A stretch of DNA of 32,410 nucleotides from positions 1 through 32,410 of the forward strand of contig CAZCBN010000028.1 in the NCBI GenBank assembly GCA_964496975.1, given 5' to 3'. Within the stretch, counting starts at the first letter, position 1; each line of letters begins with the position of its first letter. Positions 1-7,539 of the stretch are shown piece by piece. A model generated the notes under the pieces. It made no database searches. It saw only the letters and a list, made by a program, of their open reading frames with translations, and was not told the origin of the DNA. Both the position numbers and the translations under genes were made by a program. Source of the stretch: CAZCBN01 sp964496975. Lineage in GTDB: Bacteria > Planctomycetota > Phycisphaerae > Phycisphaerales > UBA1924.

Positions 1-159
1 CAGCAGCGCCGCGAGCCACCCCCGACCAAGCCCCGCCCCCGCCGGCCGCAGCAGCTCAACCAGCATCTTCAGCTCGTCGCTCGGCGACAGCACGCCCGAC
101 CCGCTCGGCCGCGCCGCCGCCCCCGTCTGCTCCCTGGTCTGGTCGCTCGGCTCGCTCAT
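1..159 (-). CDS. Partial hypothetical protein, runs off left edge
   Basis: This is an open frame of 53 codons with no stop before the window edge. It begins at ATG 157-159 (MSEPSDQTREQT) and a G-rich Shine-Dalgarno-like GAGGGG lies 2 nt upstream. After a Ser/Gly/Ala-rich start it reads into a plausible helix containing SDELKMLVELLR. It overlaps the end of the upstream helix-turn-helix gene by 104 nt in another frame. In that overlap the HTH frame turns into Arg/Gly/Glu-rich low-complexity protein, whereas this frame looks more protein-like. I do not recognise the family. Its position right after a regulator suggests co-transcription. The alternative is that it is spurious and only the HTH gene is real here. 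Confidence 0.45.
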   Translation of the reverse strand, partial: MSEPSDQTREQTGAAARPSGSGVLSPSDELKMLVELLRPAGAGLGRGWLAALL

Positions 160-565
160 CGCCCCTCGTTATCCCGGTCGCGGCCACCGCCGTCTGCAAC
201 GCCCGCAGCCGCGTGTCCACCGTCTGCATGTACGTCTCAAGCCGGTCCACACGCTCGATCAACGCCGTCAGCGTATTCGAGATCGCCGTCATCAGTTCCG
301 CGCTGTTCGCCTCGGTGAGCGCGTGCGCGCGCAGATCCGTCACCTTCGCCGGCCCCTGCCCCGTCAGCAGCCACCGCCCGTTCACCCCCATCGCCCGGCA
401 CAACGCCGCCAAGAACTCCGCGCTGGGGCTCTGCCCGGACATATACCGACGCACCGTCTCCTGGTTCGTGTTCGTGATCTCTCCCAGCCGGCGGAACGTC
501 ATCTGCCCCGCCACCGCCGCCAACCGCCCATGCAGCCCCGATTCCGTGCTCGCTGTTTGGCTCAT
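56..565 (-). CDS. Small helix-turn-helix regulator (XRE/CI-repressor-like)
   Basis: This 169-aa protein is probably a DNA-binding transcription regulator. Residues about 10-70 resemble an XRE/CI-type helix-turn-helix: LGEITNTNQETVRRYMSGQ is the likely recognition region, followed by AEFLAALCRAMGVNGRWLLTG, the family's usual end. Residues about 90-130 (LIERVDRLETYMQTVDTRL) form a probable coiled coil for oligomerisation. I chose ATG 563-565 over a TTG at 578-580. The last ~35 residues are Arg/Gly/Glu-rich and overlap another reading frame, so this tail may be unstructured. No peptidase or ligand domain is visible. Upstream lies a short inverted repeat that could be its own operator. Target genes are unknown. 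Confidence 0.7.
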   Translation of the reverse strand: MSQTASTESGLHGRLAAVAGQMTFRRLGEITNTNQETVRRYMSGQSPSAEFLAALCRAMGVNGRWLLTGQGPAKVTDLRAHALTEANSAELMTAISNTLTALIERVDRLETYMQTVDTRLRALQTAVAATGITRGDERAERPDQGADGGGGAAERVGRAVAERRAEDAG

Positions 566-595
566 GTCACCAGCGTACAAAAAGCCAACAGCCCC

Positions 596-612
596 GGTAC
601 GCCCTCAGTACC
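596..612. promoter_or_regulatory. Candidate operator, inverted repeat GGTAC-N7-GTACC
   Basis: A perfect 5-7-5 inverted repeat lies 30 nt upstream of the HTH regulator start and 70 nt from the end of recG. Size and position suit a dimeric repressor site for autoregulation. This is an inference from position only, because a 5-bp arm can arise by chance. Confidence 0.3.
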
Positions 613-681
613 AACACGCAACAACCCCGGGCATCCACGCGGCAATGGCTCGCAGCCTGCGCCGACCACCAACCAGCTCCC

Positions 682-2850
682 CTACCCAACATCCCCCAAC
701 CCCAGCATCCGCCCATACCGCTTCAACACCCGCCGCCGCGCCAGCGCATCCTCCGGCCGGGCCAGCTCCGCCGACGCCTCCACCCACGCCGCCGCGTCCT
801 TCCGCGCCATCGCCAGCAGCGGCAGGTCCCGCGACAGGTCCGCCACCTCCAGCGGCGCGAGCCCCGACTGCCGCGTCCCGAACAGCTCCCCCGGCCCGCG
901 GATCTCAAGGTCCCGCTCCGCGAGGTCAAACCCGCTCGCCGTCGTCTCCATCACCGTGAGCCGCTTCTGCGCATCGTCCGCCCCCGCGCTCTCGTCCGAG
1001 GCGATCAGCACGCACACGCTCGCCCGCTCCCCCCGGCCCACCCGCCCGCGCAACTGGTGCAACTGCGCAAGCCCGAACCGCTCCGCCCCCTCGATCACCA
1101 TCACGCTCGCGTTCGGCACGTCCACGCCCACCTCGATCACCGTCGTCGCCACCAGCACATCGAACAGCCCCGCCCGGAACCGCCCCATCACATGCTCGCG
1201 CTCGGCGCGCGCCATCCGCCCGTGCATCACCGCGAGCCGCGCCCCCGAGAGCCATCCCGACCCAAGCTCCTCCACCAGCCGCCGCACGCTCGGCAGAGGC
1301 CCGGCGACACCCTCCATCTCCGTGCGCTCGTCCAGCAGCGACGCGTCCTCTTCCCCGTCCCCGATCGCCGGCGCCACGACAAACGCCTGCTCCCCCGCGG
1401 CGACGCGCTGCGCAAGCCACGTGTACACCTCCGCGCGCGCCCCCGCCCGCACCACCCGCGTCTTGACGGGTTTCCGCCCCGGCGGCAACGCGTCGATCGT
1501 GCTGACGTCCAGGTCCCCCAGCAGCGTCATCGCCAGCGTGCGCGGGATGGGCGTCGCCGTCATGACGATCTGGTGCGGGCACAGCACGCGCCCGTCCGCC
1601 GACATGGCCTCCGTCGCCTCCCCCGCGGTGCCGGTGCTGCGCAGCCGCGCGCGCTGGTGCACGCCGAAGCGGTGCTGCTCGTCGATCACCGCGACCGCCA
1701 GACTCCGGAACGCCACGCCCTCGCTCAGCAGCGCGTGCGTGCCGATCACCAGGTCGATCTCCCCCGCCGCGAGCGCCCCCGCGATGCGCTCGCGCTCCGC
1801 CCGCGGCAGCCCGCCGGTGAGCAGGGCCGTGCGCACGCGGCTGCCCTCCAGCAACCGCCCGATGCTCTCGGCGTGCTGCTCGGCGAGCAGCTCCGTCGGC
1901 GCCATGAGCGTCGCCTGGTGCCCCGCCGCGACGGCCAGCAGCATCGCGTAGACCGCGACCACGGTCTTGCCGCTGCCCACGTCGCCTTGCACCAGGCGGT
2001 TGGCCGGCGTCGGGAGCGCAAGATCGGCGCACAACTCGTCCACCACCCGCCGCTGCGCCTCGGTCAGCGCGAACGGCAGGCGAGCCTCAATCCGCGCGCG
2101 CACGTCCGCCGCCACCCCGAGCGCCGGCGCCGCCAGCGCCCGCCGCCGGTGCGCCCGCTTCAACTGCACCCCAAGTTGCAGCAGCAGCAACTCGTCGTAC
2201 GCCAGCCGCCGCCGCGCCTCGGCGACGTCCGTCTCGCTCTCGGGCCGGTGCATCATCCGGTGCGCGTCGGCCAGGCTCGGCATCTCTCGCTCCCGCCGAA
2301 ACGAGCTTTGCAGGTGGTCGGCGAGCAGGGGCAGCGCATCGTCCAGCACCGCGCGCACGGCCTTCTCGATGCGCCGGCTGTCGATCTCCGCCGTCGCGGG
2401 GTAGACGGGCCGCAGCCGCCCCTCGCGCACGCCCGCGTCGGCGCCGATCACCTCAAAGCGTGGGTTCGCCAGTTGCAGGCCGGGCCCGCGCTGCTTGCTG
2501 GTGCCCTGCACGCGGAGCCGCATGCCGACGAGGATCTTGTCCTTCAGGTAGGCCTGGTTGAACCAGACGAGGTCCAGCCGCCCCGTGCCGTCGTGCAGCA
2601 CCGCTTCAAACCGCCGCGCGCGGCCCAGCCCCGACACCCGCGTCGCCGAGACCTCCCCCCGCGCCGAGACGATCGCCCCCGCCGCAAGTTCCGCGATCGG
2701 CGCCTCGGCCTCCTCCCGCTCGTGCCGCATCGGCAGGTGCGCCACAAGCCGCCCGACGTTCGTCAGCCCCATGTGCGCGAGCGCCTCCGCGTCCTTGGGC
2801 GGGATGCGCGGCAGGTCGGCCAGCGGGGTTGTCAGTTCGACGTTCGCCAT
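682..2850 (-). CDS. recG: ATP-dependent DNA helicase RecG
   Basis: RecG reverses stalled replication forks and branch-migrates Holliday junctions using ATP. The 722-aa product is close to the usual ~700 aa. An N-terminal wedge/OB region is followed by a superfamily 2 helicase core. Walker A is GDVGSGKT with Lys295, and motif II is DEQH at residues 390-393. The motif III region reads MTATPIPRTLAMTLLGDLD. The C-terminal helicase half has VGVDVPNASVMVIEGAERFG and motif VI QLRGRVGRGE. I chose ATG 2848-2850 (MANVELTTPL). The frame stays open another 66 codons upstream, but that stretch translates palindromic repeats and is not typical RecG sequence. Only a weak AGGCGG lies upstream. The gene seems monocistronic or leads into the HTH gene 116 nt downstream. 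Confidence 0.97.
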   Translation of the reverse strand: MANVELTTPLADLPRIPPKDAEALAHMGLTNVGRLVAHLPMRHEREEAEAPIAELAAGAIVSARGEVSATRVSGLGRARRFEAVLHDGTGRLDLVWFNQAYLKDKILVGMRLRVQGTSKQRGPGLQLANPRFEVIGADAGVREGRLRPVYPATAEIDSRRIEKAVRAVLDDALPLLADHLQSSFRREREMPSLADAHRMMHRPESETDVAEARRRLAYDELLLLQLGVQLKRAHRRRALAAPALGVAADVRARIEARLPFALTEAQRRVVDELCADLALPTPANRLVQGDVGSGKTVVAVYAMLLAVAAGHQATLMAPTELLAEQHAESIGRLLEGSRVRTALLTGGLPRAERERIAGALAAGEIDLVIGTHALLSEGVAFRSLAVAVIDEQHRFGVHQRARLRSTGTAGEATEAMSADGRVLCPHQIVMTATPIPRTLAMTLLGDLDVSTIDALPPGRKPVKTRVVRAGARAEVYTWLAQRVAAGEQAFVVAPAIGDGEEDASLLDERTEMEGVAGPLPSVRRLVEELGSGWLSGARLAVMHGRMARAEREHVMGRFRAGLFDVLVATTVIEVGVDVPNASVMVIEGAERFGLAQLHQLRGRVGRGERASVCVLIASDESAGADDAQKRLTVMETTASGFDLAERDLEIRGPGELFGTRQSGLAPLEVADLSRDLPLLAMARKDAAAWVEASAELARPEDALARRRVLKRYGRMLGLGDVG

Positions 2851-2893
2851 TGCCGCCTGAACGGTACGGGGTTTCGCAAGCAGACCGGTTTTT

Positions 2894-2925
2894 GGGTGCC
2901 ACGGCTTGGCGCAGGCCAAGCCGTG
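2894..2925. repeat. Palindromic repeat copy 1 (REP-like)
   Basis: A perfect 11-bp inverted repeat, CACGGCTTGGC (2900-2910) and GCCAAGCCGTG (2915-2925), has a 4-nt loop and is preceded by GGGTGC. Its asymmetric flanks give it the same orientation as copy 2 and the opposite orientation to copies 3 and 4. Confidence 0.85.
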
Positions 2926-2934
2926 CGAAGAACC

Positions 2935-2969
2935 GGGTGCCGGGTGCTGGGTGCTGGGTGCTGGGTGCC
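2935..2969. repeat. Heptamer tandem repeat, GGGTGCY x5
   Basis: Five exact-length heptamers sit head to tail: GGGTGCC, then GGGTGCT three times, then GGGTGCC. The last runs directly into palindrome copy 2. GGGTGC is also the left flank of palindrome copy 1, so the array probably grew by slippage at the edge of the palindromic element. Confidence 0.9.
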
Positions 2970-2994
2970 ACGGCTTCGCCCACGCCAAGCCGTG
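2963..2994. repeat. Palindromic repeat copy 2 (REP-like)
   Basis: The arms are 2969-2979 (CACGGCTTCGC) and 2984-2994 (GCCAAGCCGTG), with one mismatch and a 4-nt loop. GGGTGC precedes it, as in copy 1. Confidence 0.85.
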
Positions 2995-3013
2995 CGATGA
3001 ACAGCCAGCGCCC

Positions 3014-3050
3014 AAGAAGCACGGCTTGGCAAAGCCAAGCCGTGGCACCC
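3014..3050. repeat. Palindromic repeat copy 3 (REP-like, inverted)
   Basis: Perfect 11-bp arms at 3020-3030 and 3034-3044 flank a 3-nt loop. AAGAAG lies on the left and GCACCC on the right, which is the reverse complement arrangement of copies 1 and 2. Confidence 0.85.
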
Positions 3051-3073
3051 AAGCCGAGCCGAGCTACCCGGCC

Positions 3074-3117
3074 AAGAAGCACGGCTTGGCAGGGCCAAGC
3101 CGTGGCACCCGGCACCC
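3074..3117. repeat. Palindromic repeat copy 4 (REP-like, inverted)
   Basis: Perfect 11-bp arms at 3080-3090 and 3094-3104 flank a 3-nt loop, with AAGAAG on the left and GCACCC on the right, then one more GGCACCC unit. It is near-identical to copy 3 including the flanks, so one is probably a recent duplicate of the other. Confidence 0.85.
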
Positions 3118-3184
3118 GGGCCAAGTCGAGGCACGCCGTGGCACCCAAGCCGGGACAAGCCCATCCCATCGCCCGCGGTCCGGC

Positions 3185-3577
3185 TTACCGAAGCCCCAGC
3201 GGGTTGTCGTGCGGGGCCGCGTCATCGCCCGGCGCGGTCAGCGTGTTCTCCCCGTCGGCCCGGCGTTCGGGGTCGATCTCGCGCAAATACGCCCACGTGT
3301 AGATCCCCGTCGAGTGACCGTCGCTGAACAGGATCTTGATCGCGTAGTTCCCCACCAGTTCCGCGCCCGTCGCCGTCAGGGCCCCGCCCCCGCCCGTGGA
3401 CGGCAGCACCGTCAGCGGGTTGGCGGCGATCGCCTTGCGCAGCTCCCGCACGTCGGCCGACGGGCTCATCCGCCGCAGGTACGCGATCGAGTAGTACGAC
3501 CCGGTGCCGTCGGCCCACTCGACGGCCAGGCCGCGGTCTTTCTTCAGGTCAATCTTCACCGGCGTGTTGGCGTCCAT
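3185..3577 (-). CDS. DUF971 (GBBH-like N-terminal domain) protein
   Basis: This small 130-aa protein has a single DUF971 domain, a fold that resembles the N-terminal domain of gamma-butyrobetaine hydroxylase. The signatures are LAVEWADGTGSYYSIAYLRR near the N-terminus and the strongly conserved end VGNYAIKILFSDGHSTGIYTWAYLRE. Family members are often encoded near Fe-S or Mrp/ApbC genes, but the biochemical role is not settled. The last ~20 residues are a disordered-looking tail. ATG 3575-3577 gives the family's usual start and no clear Shine-Dalgarno is seen. It is divergent from pyrF with 119 nt between the two starts. Confidence 0.88.
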   Translation of the reverse strand: MDANTPVKIDLKKDRGLAVEWADGTGSYYSIAYLRRMSPSADVRELRKAIAANPLTVLPSTGGGGALTATGAELVGNYAIKILFSDGHSTGIYTWAYLREIDPERRADGENTLTAPGDDAAPHDNPLGLR

Positions 3578-3650
3578 GGGTACACTCGCGAGGTGGGGCT
3601 GTCGTCATGCGGACGCTGTAGTGTTCGCCGCCCGCCGCCGCAGGTTTTTT

Positions 3651-3671
3651 GGCGGGGACCGGTGTCCCGCC
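3651..3671. repeat. Near-palindrome upstream of pyrF
   Basis: GGCGGGG-ACCGGT-GTCCCGCC forms a 21-nt near-palindrome with 6 bp of perfect arms plus a G-T pair around the palindromic centre ACCGGT. It lies 25 nt upstream of the pyrF start. It may be a dispersed repeat or a regulatory site. Only one copy was seen in this window. Confidence 0.4.
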
Positions 3672-3696
3672 TGTCGCTCGGTCTCTCCAGATCCCC

Positions 3697-4617
3697 ATGA
3701 CCACCCCCCGCTTTGCCGACCGCCTCGCCGCCACGCTGGATGCTTCGGGCTCCCCCGTCTGCGTGGGGCTGGACCCGGTCGCCGACCGCATGCCGCCGGA
3801 GCTGGCCGACCTTGCCCGCCGCTCGCCCGCCGAGGCGTGCCGGGCGTTTTGCGAGGGCGTGATCGACGCGTGCCGCGGCCCCGCGGGGGGCGCGTCCGCC
3901 GGTCCCTCGGCGGCGGTGGTCAAGGTGCAATCGGCGTGCTTCGAGCGCTACGGCAGCGCGGGCTTTGCCGCGATGGAGCGGGTCTTTGCCCACGCCCGGG
4001 CCGCGGGCCTGCTCACCGTCTGGGACGCCAAGCGGGGGGACATCGGCATCTCCGCCGCGCACTACGCCGCCGCGGCCCGGGCCCTCGGCGCCGACGCCAT
4101 CACCATCAGCCCCTACGTCGGCCCGTGCGCGTTCGAGCCGATGCTCGAGTCGGGCCTGGGCGTCTTCATCCTCGTGCGCACGACCAACCCCGACGCCGAC
4201 GCGCTGCAGGCCCTGGAGCTCGCGCAGGGCGGCACGCTCGCCGAGCAGGCGGCCGACCTCGTCGCCGAGTTCGCCGCCAACGCGATGGGCGAGCGCGGCC
4301 TGTCCGACGTCGGCGCCGTGGTGGGCGCCACCCGGCCCGAGGCCGGCGCCGCCCTGCGCACGCTCATGCCCGACAGCGTGCTGCTGGTGCCGGGCGTGGG
4401 CGCGCAGGGGGGCGAGGTCGCGTCCCTCGCCGGCTTTGTCCGGCCCGGGGCGACCTCCGCCGGCACCGCGGGCCTGCTGGTCACCGCGAGCCGCGGCGTG
4501 ATCCACGCCTTTGTGAACCCGCGGCCCGGCGCGACGCCCGGCCCCTGGACCACCCACGTCCGCGACGCGGCCGCCCGCCTGGCGGACGAGTGCCGGGCGT
4601 TGCTGCCGGGGGCCTGA
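3697..4617 (+). CDS. pyrF: Orotidine 5'-phosphate decarboxylase (type 2)
   Basis: PyrF converts OMP to UMP, the last step of de novo pyrimidine synthesis, in the cytoplasm. The 306-aa length and the motif VWDAKRGDIGISAAHYA fit the longer type-2 PyrF subfamily. Asp110, Lys112 and Asp115 are the catalytic group in this motif. VGLDP at residues 23-27 and the C-terminal LVTASRGVIHAF provide substrate-contact regions. I chose ATG 3697 (MTTPRFADRL). An in-frame upstream start at 3649 would begin inside a palindromic repeat and add 16 residues not expected for the family. No other pyrimidine genes are nearby. Confidence 0.95.
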   Translation: MTTPRFADRLAATLDASGSPVCVGLDPVADRMPPELADLARRSPAEACRAFCEGVIDACRGPAGGASAGPSAAVVKVQSACFERYGSAGFAAMERVFAHARAAGLLTVWDAKRGDIGISAAHYAAAARALGADAITISPYVGPCAFEPMLESGLGVFILVRTTNPDADALQALELAQGGTLAEQAADLVAEFAANAMGERGLSDVGAVVGATRPEAGAALRTLMPDSVLLVPGVGAQGGEVASLAGFVRPGATSAGTAGLLVTASRGVIHAFVNPRPGATPGPWTTHVRDAAARLADECRALLPGA

Positions 4618-4826
4618 ACGCCGCCAGCTCAGCACGCCGTACGCGGAGCAACGCCGTACGCGGAGGCGCGGAGGGGAGGCGGAGGACGCGGGATCAGGCA
4701 GCACGCAGGGTTGCGCCACCCCTGGGCTGTTCTGGTCTTCTCCGCGCTCGCCGAGCTTCTTCGCGTCCTCCGCGTTCCTGCCTTTCCCGAAGCACCCGAC
4801 GCGCGCGCACGTGCGCCGCAAAAACG
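4618..4826. other. Intergenic region with repeats, no gene
   Basis: Together with the terminator that follows, this makes up the 318 nt between the convergent pyrF and OmpA genes. I see no coding frame. It holds a 15-bp direct repeat, ACGCCGTACGCGGAG, at 4634-4648 and 4651-4665. It also holds a 12-bp inverted repeat, GCGGAGGACGCG at 4679-4690 with its complement at 4762-4773. The right-hand part resembles a stretch at about 20069-20107 in opposite orientation. Confidence 0.65.
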
Positions 4827-4860
4827 ACGCGGGCCGAGTCCAAGGAGACCCGGCCCGCGT
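4821..4860 (-). terminator. Intrinsic terminator of the OmpA-type gene
   Basis: A perfect 10-bp stem (4827-4836 with 4851-4860, ACGCGGGCCG paired with CGGCCCGCGT) encloses a 14-nt loop. On the minus strand it is followed by CGTTTTTG. It lies 75 nt past the stop of the OmpA-type lipoprotein gene, the expected place for its Rho-independent terminator. Confidence 0.75.
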
Positions 4861-4935
4861 GAAGATCACTGTGGGGCGGCGGTCTGGCCTTGGCCTCGCC
4901 GCCGTCGTGACGCCGTCTCGCCGGCTGCCGGCGTG

Positions 4936-5844
4936 TTACTTCGTGGGCTCAAACGCCGAGCCGCCGACGCGCTCGCGGTCGATCAGGCTGCCCGCGGCGG
5001 GCGCCGGGGCGGACGAGTCGTAGCCGCGGCTGCTGCCGGCGACGAGGTAGACCTCGACGCGGCGGTTGGCCGGGGTGTTGCCGCCGGGGCTGTTGGCGAC
5101 GCGGGGGCGGTACTCGCCCCAGCCCGCGACCTCGAGCCGCTCGGGGCCGACGCCGATGCCGCCCAGCTCGTCGCGCACGGCGATCGAGCGGTGCACGCTG
5201 AGGTGCGTGTTGGTCGGGTGCTGCTGCTTGGTGCGGGGGTTGGCGACGCGCTGGCTGTCGGTGTGGCCCACGATGCGGACGTCGTACCCCTGGGCCGTCG
5301 GGCTCTGCAGGATCTGCGCGAGGGCCCGCAGGCTCTCGCGGGCGGTGGACTTCACCTCGGCCGAGCCGCTGTCAAACGTCAGGTCGCTGTTGAACCGCAG
5401 CAGGCCGCGCGAGGCGTCGTACTCGACCAGGCCCGGGTACTGGGCGGCGAGCGCGGCGAGGGCGGCGTCGGTCGTGGGGTCGAGGCTCGTGAGCTGGATG
5501 CCGCCGAGGCGGCCCTCGAGGTCGCGGATCTGGTCCCGCGCCTGGCCCAGCTGCTGGCGGAGCAGGCCGTTCTCAGACTCCAGCTCGCTGAGCGTGCGGC
5601 GGGCGTTGCTGGCCGAGCCGGAGATGCCGTTGATCTGCCCCTCAAGCTCGCCGACGCGGGCCTGCAGCTCGGTGTTCCGGGCGGTGAGGGTGCGGTTCTC
5701 TTCCACCAGGTCGTCAAAGGCCTGCTGGCTCACGCAGCCGCCGGCGAGGAGCGTCAGGACGCCCACACCCGCGACCCGGGCCAGGGCAGCGACGCTGCGC
5801 CGGCCCGCCAACGACTTCATGCGACCGATCAGGAAACCGCTCAT
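4936..5844 (-). CDS. OmpA-family peptidoglycan-binding lipoprotein
   Basis: This is probably an outer-membrane or cell-envelope lipoprotein of 302 aa that ties the membrane to peptidoglycan. An N-terminal signal with lipobox LLAGGC puts the lipidated cysteine at residue 37. Residues about 45-120 form a long coiled coil (VEENRTLTARNTELQARVGE, then SELESENGLLRQQLGQARDQ). The C-terminal OmpA/MotB domain shows FDSGSAEV, VRIVGHTDSQRV and NRRVEVYLV, the usual peptidoglycan-binding signatures. I chose ATG 5842-5844 because GGAG lies 8 nt upstream. An internal ATG at 5818-5820 would give a more typical signal length but has no clear ribosome site. The exact role (Pal-like or other) cannot be told. 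Confidence 0.88.
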   Translation of the reverse strand: MSGFLIGRMKSLAGRRSVAALARVAGVGVLTLLAGGCVSQQAFDDLVEENRTLTARNTELQARVGELEGQINGISGSASNARRTLSELESENGLLRQQLGQARDQIRDLEGRLGGIQLTSLDPTTDAALAALAAQYPGLVEYDASRGLLRFNSDLTFDSGSAEVKSTARESLRALAQILQSPTAQGYDVRIVGHTDSQRVANPRTKQQHPTNTHLSVHRSIAVRDELGGIGVGPERLEVAGWGEYRPRVANSPGGNTPANRRVEVYLVAGSSRGYDSSAPAPAAGSLIDRERVGGSAFEPTK

Positions 5845-6033
5845 CCGTCATTCTCCACGCCGGCCGCGATGGGCCGAAAGGACCGGGGGACGCCGCGAGC
5901 CCGCCGCCGTGCGGCCTCCCGCGCTGCGAGACTGTACCGTCGGCCAAACCGGGCCGAGTTCTTGCGGAATGCAGACAATACCCGCCGGACGGGGGGCGTG
6001 CGCCGCCGCTCGCCGCGCCGGGACACCCGACCG

Positions 6034-7371
6034 ATGGCCCGATTCACGATCCGCATCCTCGCCGCCGCCGCCGCCGACGCCCTGGGCCAGCACGCCGGCC
6101 CCGTCGCGATGCGGCTCTCCGCCGCCGGCCCGCCGCGGCCGAACCCGGCGGGCCCGCCCGCGGCCCTGCCCGCGGCCCTGCCCGACCTGCGGTTTGAAGG
6201 CATCGAGGCCCGGCCCGCCGCCGCGGCCGCTGCGGCCGCCGACCTTGTTCTGGAAAGCCCGGGGTGCGTGCTGCTGCCCGCCCTCGTGAACGCCCACGCC
6301 CACCTGGACCTCTCGCACCTGGGCCCGCAGCCGCACAACGCCGACGACGGCTTCACCGCCTGGATCGACCGCGTGCGCCTGGGCCGCCGCACCGACCCGG
6401 CCGCGATCGCCGAGGCCGTGCGCCGCGGCGTGGCGCTGTCGCTCGCCGGGGGTGTCGCCGCGGTCGGCGATGTCGACGGCGGCTACCGCGGCCGGGCGAC
6501 GCTCGCCGCGGCGGAGGCCGTGCGAACCTCCCCGCTTTCGGGAACGAGCTTCGCGGAGTTCTTTGCGATCGGGCCAAACTCCGAAACCGGGTGGTCTGGG
6601 GCCGCGTCGCTGTTTGCCTCGGCCTCCCCGGCATTCGGGGGTCGCCTGGGCCTGTCGCCGCATGCGCCGTACACGGTGGCCCCGCCGATCTTTGCCAAGG
6701 CGGCGGCGACCGCCGGCGTGCGCCTGATGACGCACCTTGCCGAGAGCCCCGAAGAGGTGCGGTTCGTCCGTCACGGCGACGGGCCCATGCGGGCGTTTTT
6801 GGACTCGCTGGGCCTGTGGACCGATGCGCTGCGCACGCAGGGCATCGGTGTGGGCCTGCACCCGACCGATCTGCTCGCCCGGGCCCTGGTCGCGGCCCCC
6901 GGGAGATGGGCCGTGGTGCACATGAACGACGCGCCGGATCGGGCGATTGCGCTGCTGGCGTGCACGCGGACGAGCGTGGTGTATTGCCCCAGAGCGTCGG
7001 CCGCGTTTGCCGCGCCCCGCCACTTTGGGGTGCACCGATACCGGGAGATGCTGGCCGCGGGGGTGAACGTGGCGCTCGGCACCGACTCCATCCTGACGCT
7101 GGACACGCCGGATCGGATCTCGCCGCTGGACGATGCGCGGCTGCTGTGGCGGCGGGACGGCGTGGACGCGGCCACGCTGCTCGCGATGTGCACCACCCGG
7201 GCGGCGGCGGCGATCGGGTGGCCGGAGGAGCGGTCCCGGTTCGTGGCTGGGAGACAACTTGGGGGCGTGATCGCGGTGCCGGCGGCGGGGGCGGCTGGGA
7301 ATCCCCTGGAACTGGTGATGAGGAGCGACGCGGGGCCGGAGTTCTTGCTTCTTGGTGATTCTTCTTGTTGA
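6034..7371 (+). CDS. Amidohydrolase, nucleoside/aminofutalosine-deaminase type
   Basis: This 445-aa metal-dependent hydrolase belongs to the amidohydrolase superfamily, subgroup of ATZ/TRZ, S-adenosylhomocysteine and aminofutalosine deaminases. Metal ligands can be placed: His88 and His90 in NAHAHLD, His234 in MTHLAES, probably His296 in VVHMNDAPD, and Asp351 in LGTDSILTLD. SPHAPYTVAP and CPRASAAF are further family landmarks. The N-terminal ~75 residues would form part of the beta-sandwich. The substrate cannot be decided. Aminodeoxyfutalosine (menaquinone synthesis) is one option, but no mqn genes are near. ATG 6034 was chosen; the frame is open far upstream, but there it runs antisense to the OmpA-type gene. 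Confidence 0.82.
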   Translation: MARFTIRILAAAAADALGQHAGPVAMRLSAAGPPRPNPAGPPAALPAALPDLRFEGIEARPAAAAAAAADLVLESPGCVLLPALVNAHAHLDLSHLGPQPHNADDGFTAWIDRVRLGRRTDPAAIAEAVRRGVALSLAGGVAAVGDVDGGYRGRATLAAAEAVRTSPLSGTSFAEFFAIGPNSETGWSGAASLFASASPAFGGRLGLSPHAPYTVAPPIFAKAAATAGVRLMTHLAESPEEVRFVRHGDGPMRAFLDSLGLWTDALRTQGIGVGLHPTDLLARALVAAPGRWAVVHMNDAPDRAIALLACTRTSVVYCPRASAAFAAPRHFGVHRYREMLAAGVNVALGTDSILTLDTPDRISPLDDARLLWRRDGVDAATLLAMCTTRAAAAIGWPEERSRFVAGRQLGGVIAVPAAGAAGNPLELVMRSDAGPEFLLLGDSSC

Positions 7372-7539
7372 ACGGGAAATCTGGGGCTCCAAAGCCCGGG
7401 TTGGCGGCGAAGACCTATCGTGAGGCGGCCACGCGGCCCGGGCCCCGGGGGGCATGAAGACGGACTTTGTCAGGGCCTCCGGCCAGCCCCGAGGGCCCCG
7501 GCGTGCGGCGCGATGAGGTTCCGGGGGACGGAGCCGGCC

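Larger units (their letters stand above)
2851..3184. other. Intergenic region filled with palindromic repeats
   Basis: The 334 nt between recG and the DUF971 gene (both minus strand) hold no convincing gene. They carry four imperfect copies of a palindromic element, a fifth fragment near 3130-3146 and a five-copy heptamer array (separate entries). Any promoter for recG would have to lie inside or between these repeats. Confidence 0.75.

Noticed and set aside
213..3000. Long open frames on the plus strand opposite recG and the HTH gene
   Set aside because: They are Arg/Pro/Ser-rich, lack recognisable domains and mirror the codon bias of the real minus-strand genes.
2851..3048. Upstream extension of recG through the repeats
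   Set aside because: The extra residues translate the palindromes and heptamers, and ATG 2850 gives a normal RecG N-terminus.
2894..3117. Possible CRISPR array from regularly spaced repeats
   Set aside because: Repeats are palindromes in both orientations with uneven spacing and no unique spacers; no cas genes. The same applies to the repeats at 8579-8677, which are head to tail and coding.
4711..6033. N-terminal extension of the amidohydrolase frame
   Set aside because: It runs antisense to the OmpA-type gene and has no family match; ATG 6034 fits the family start.
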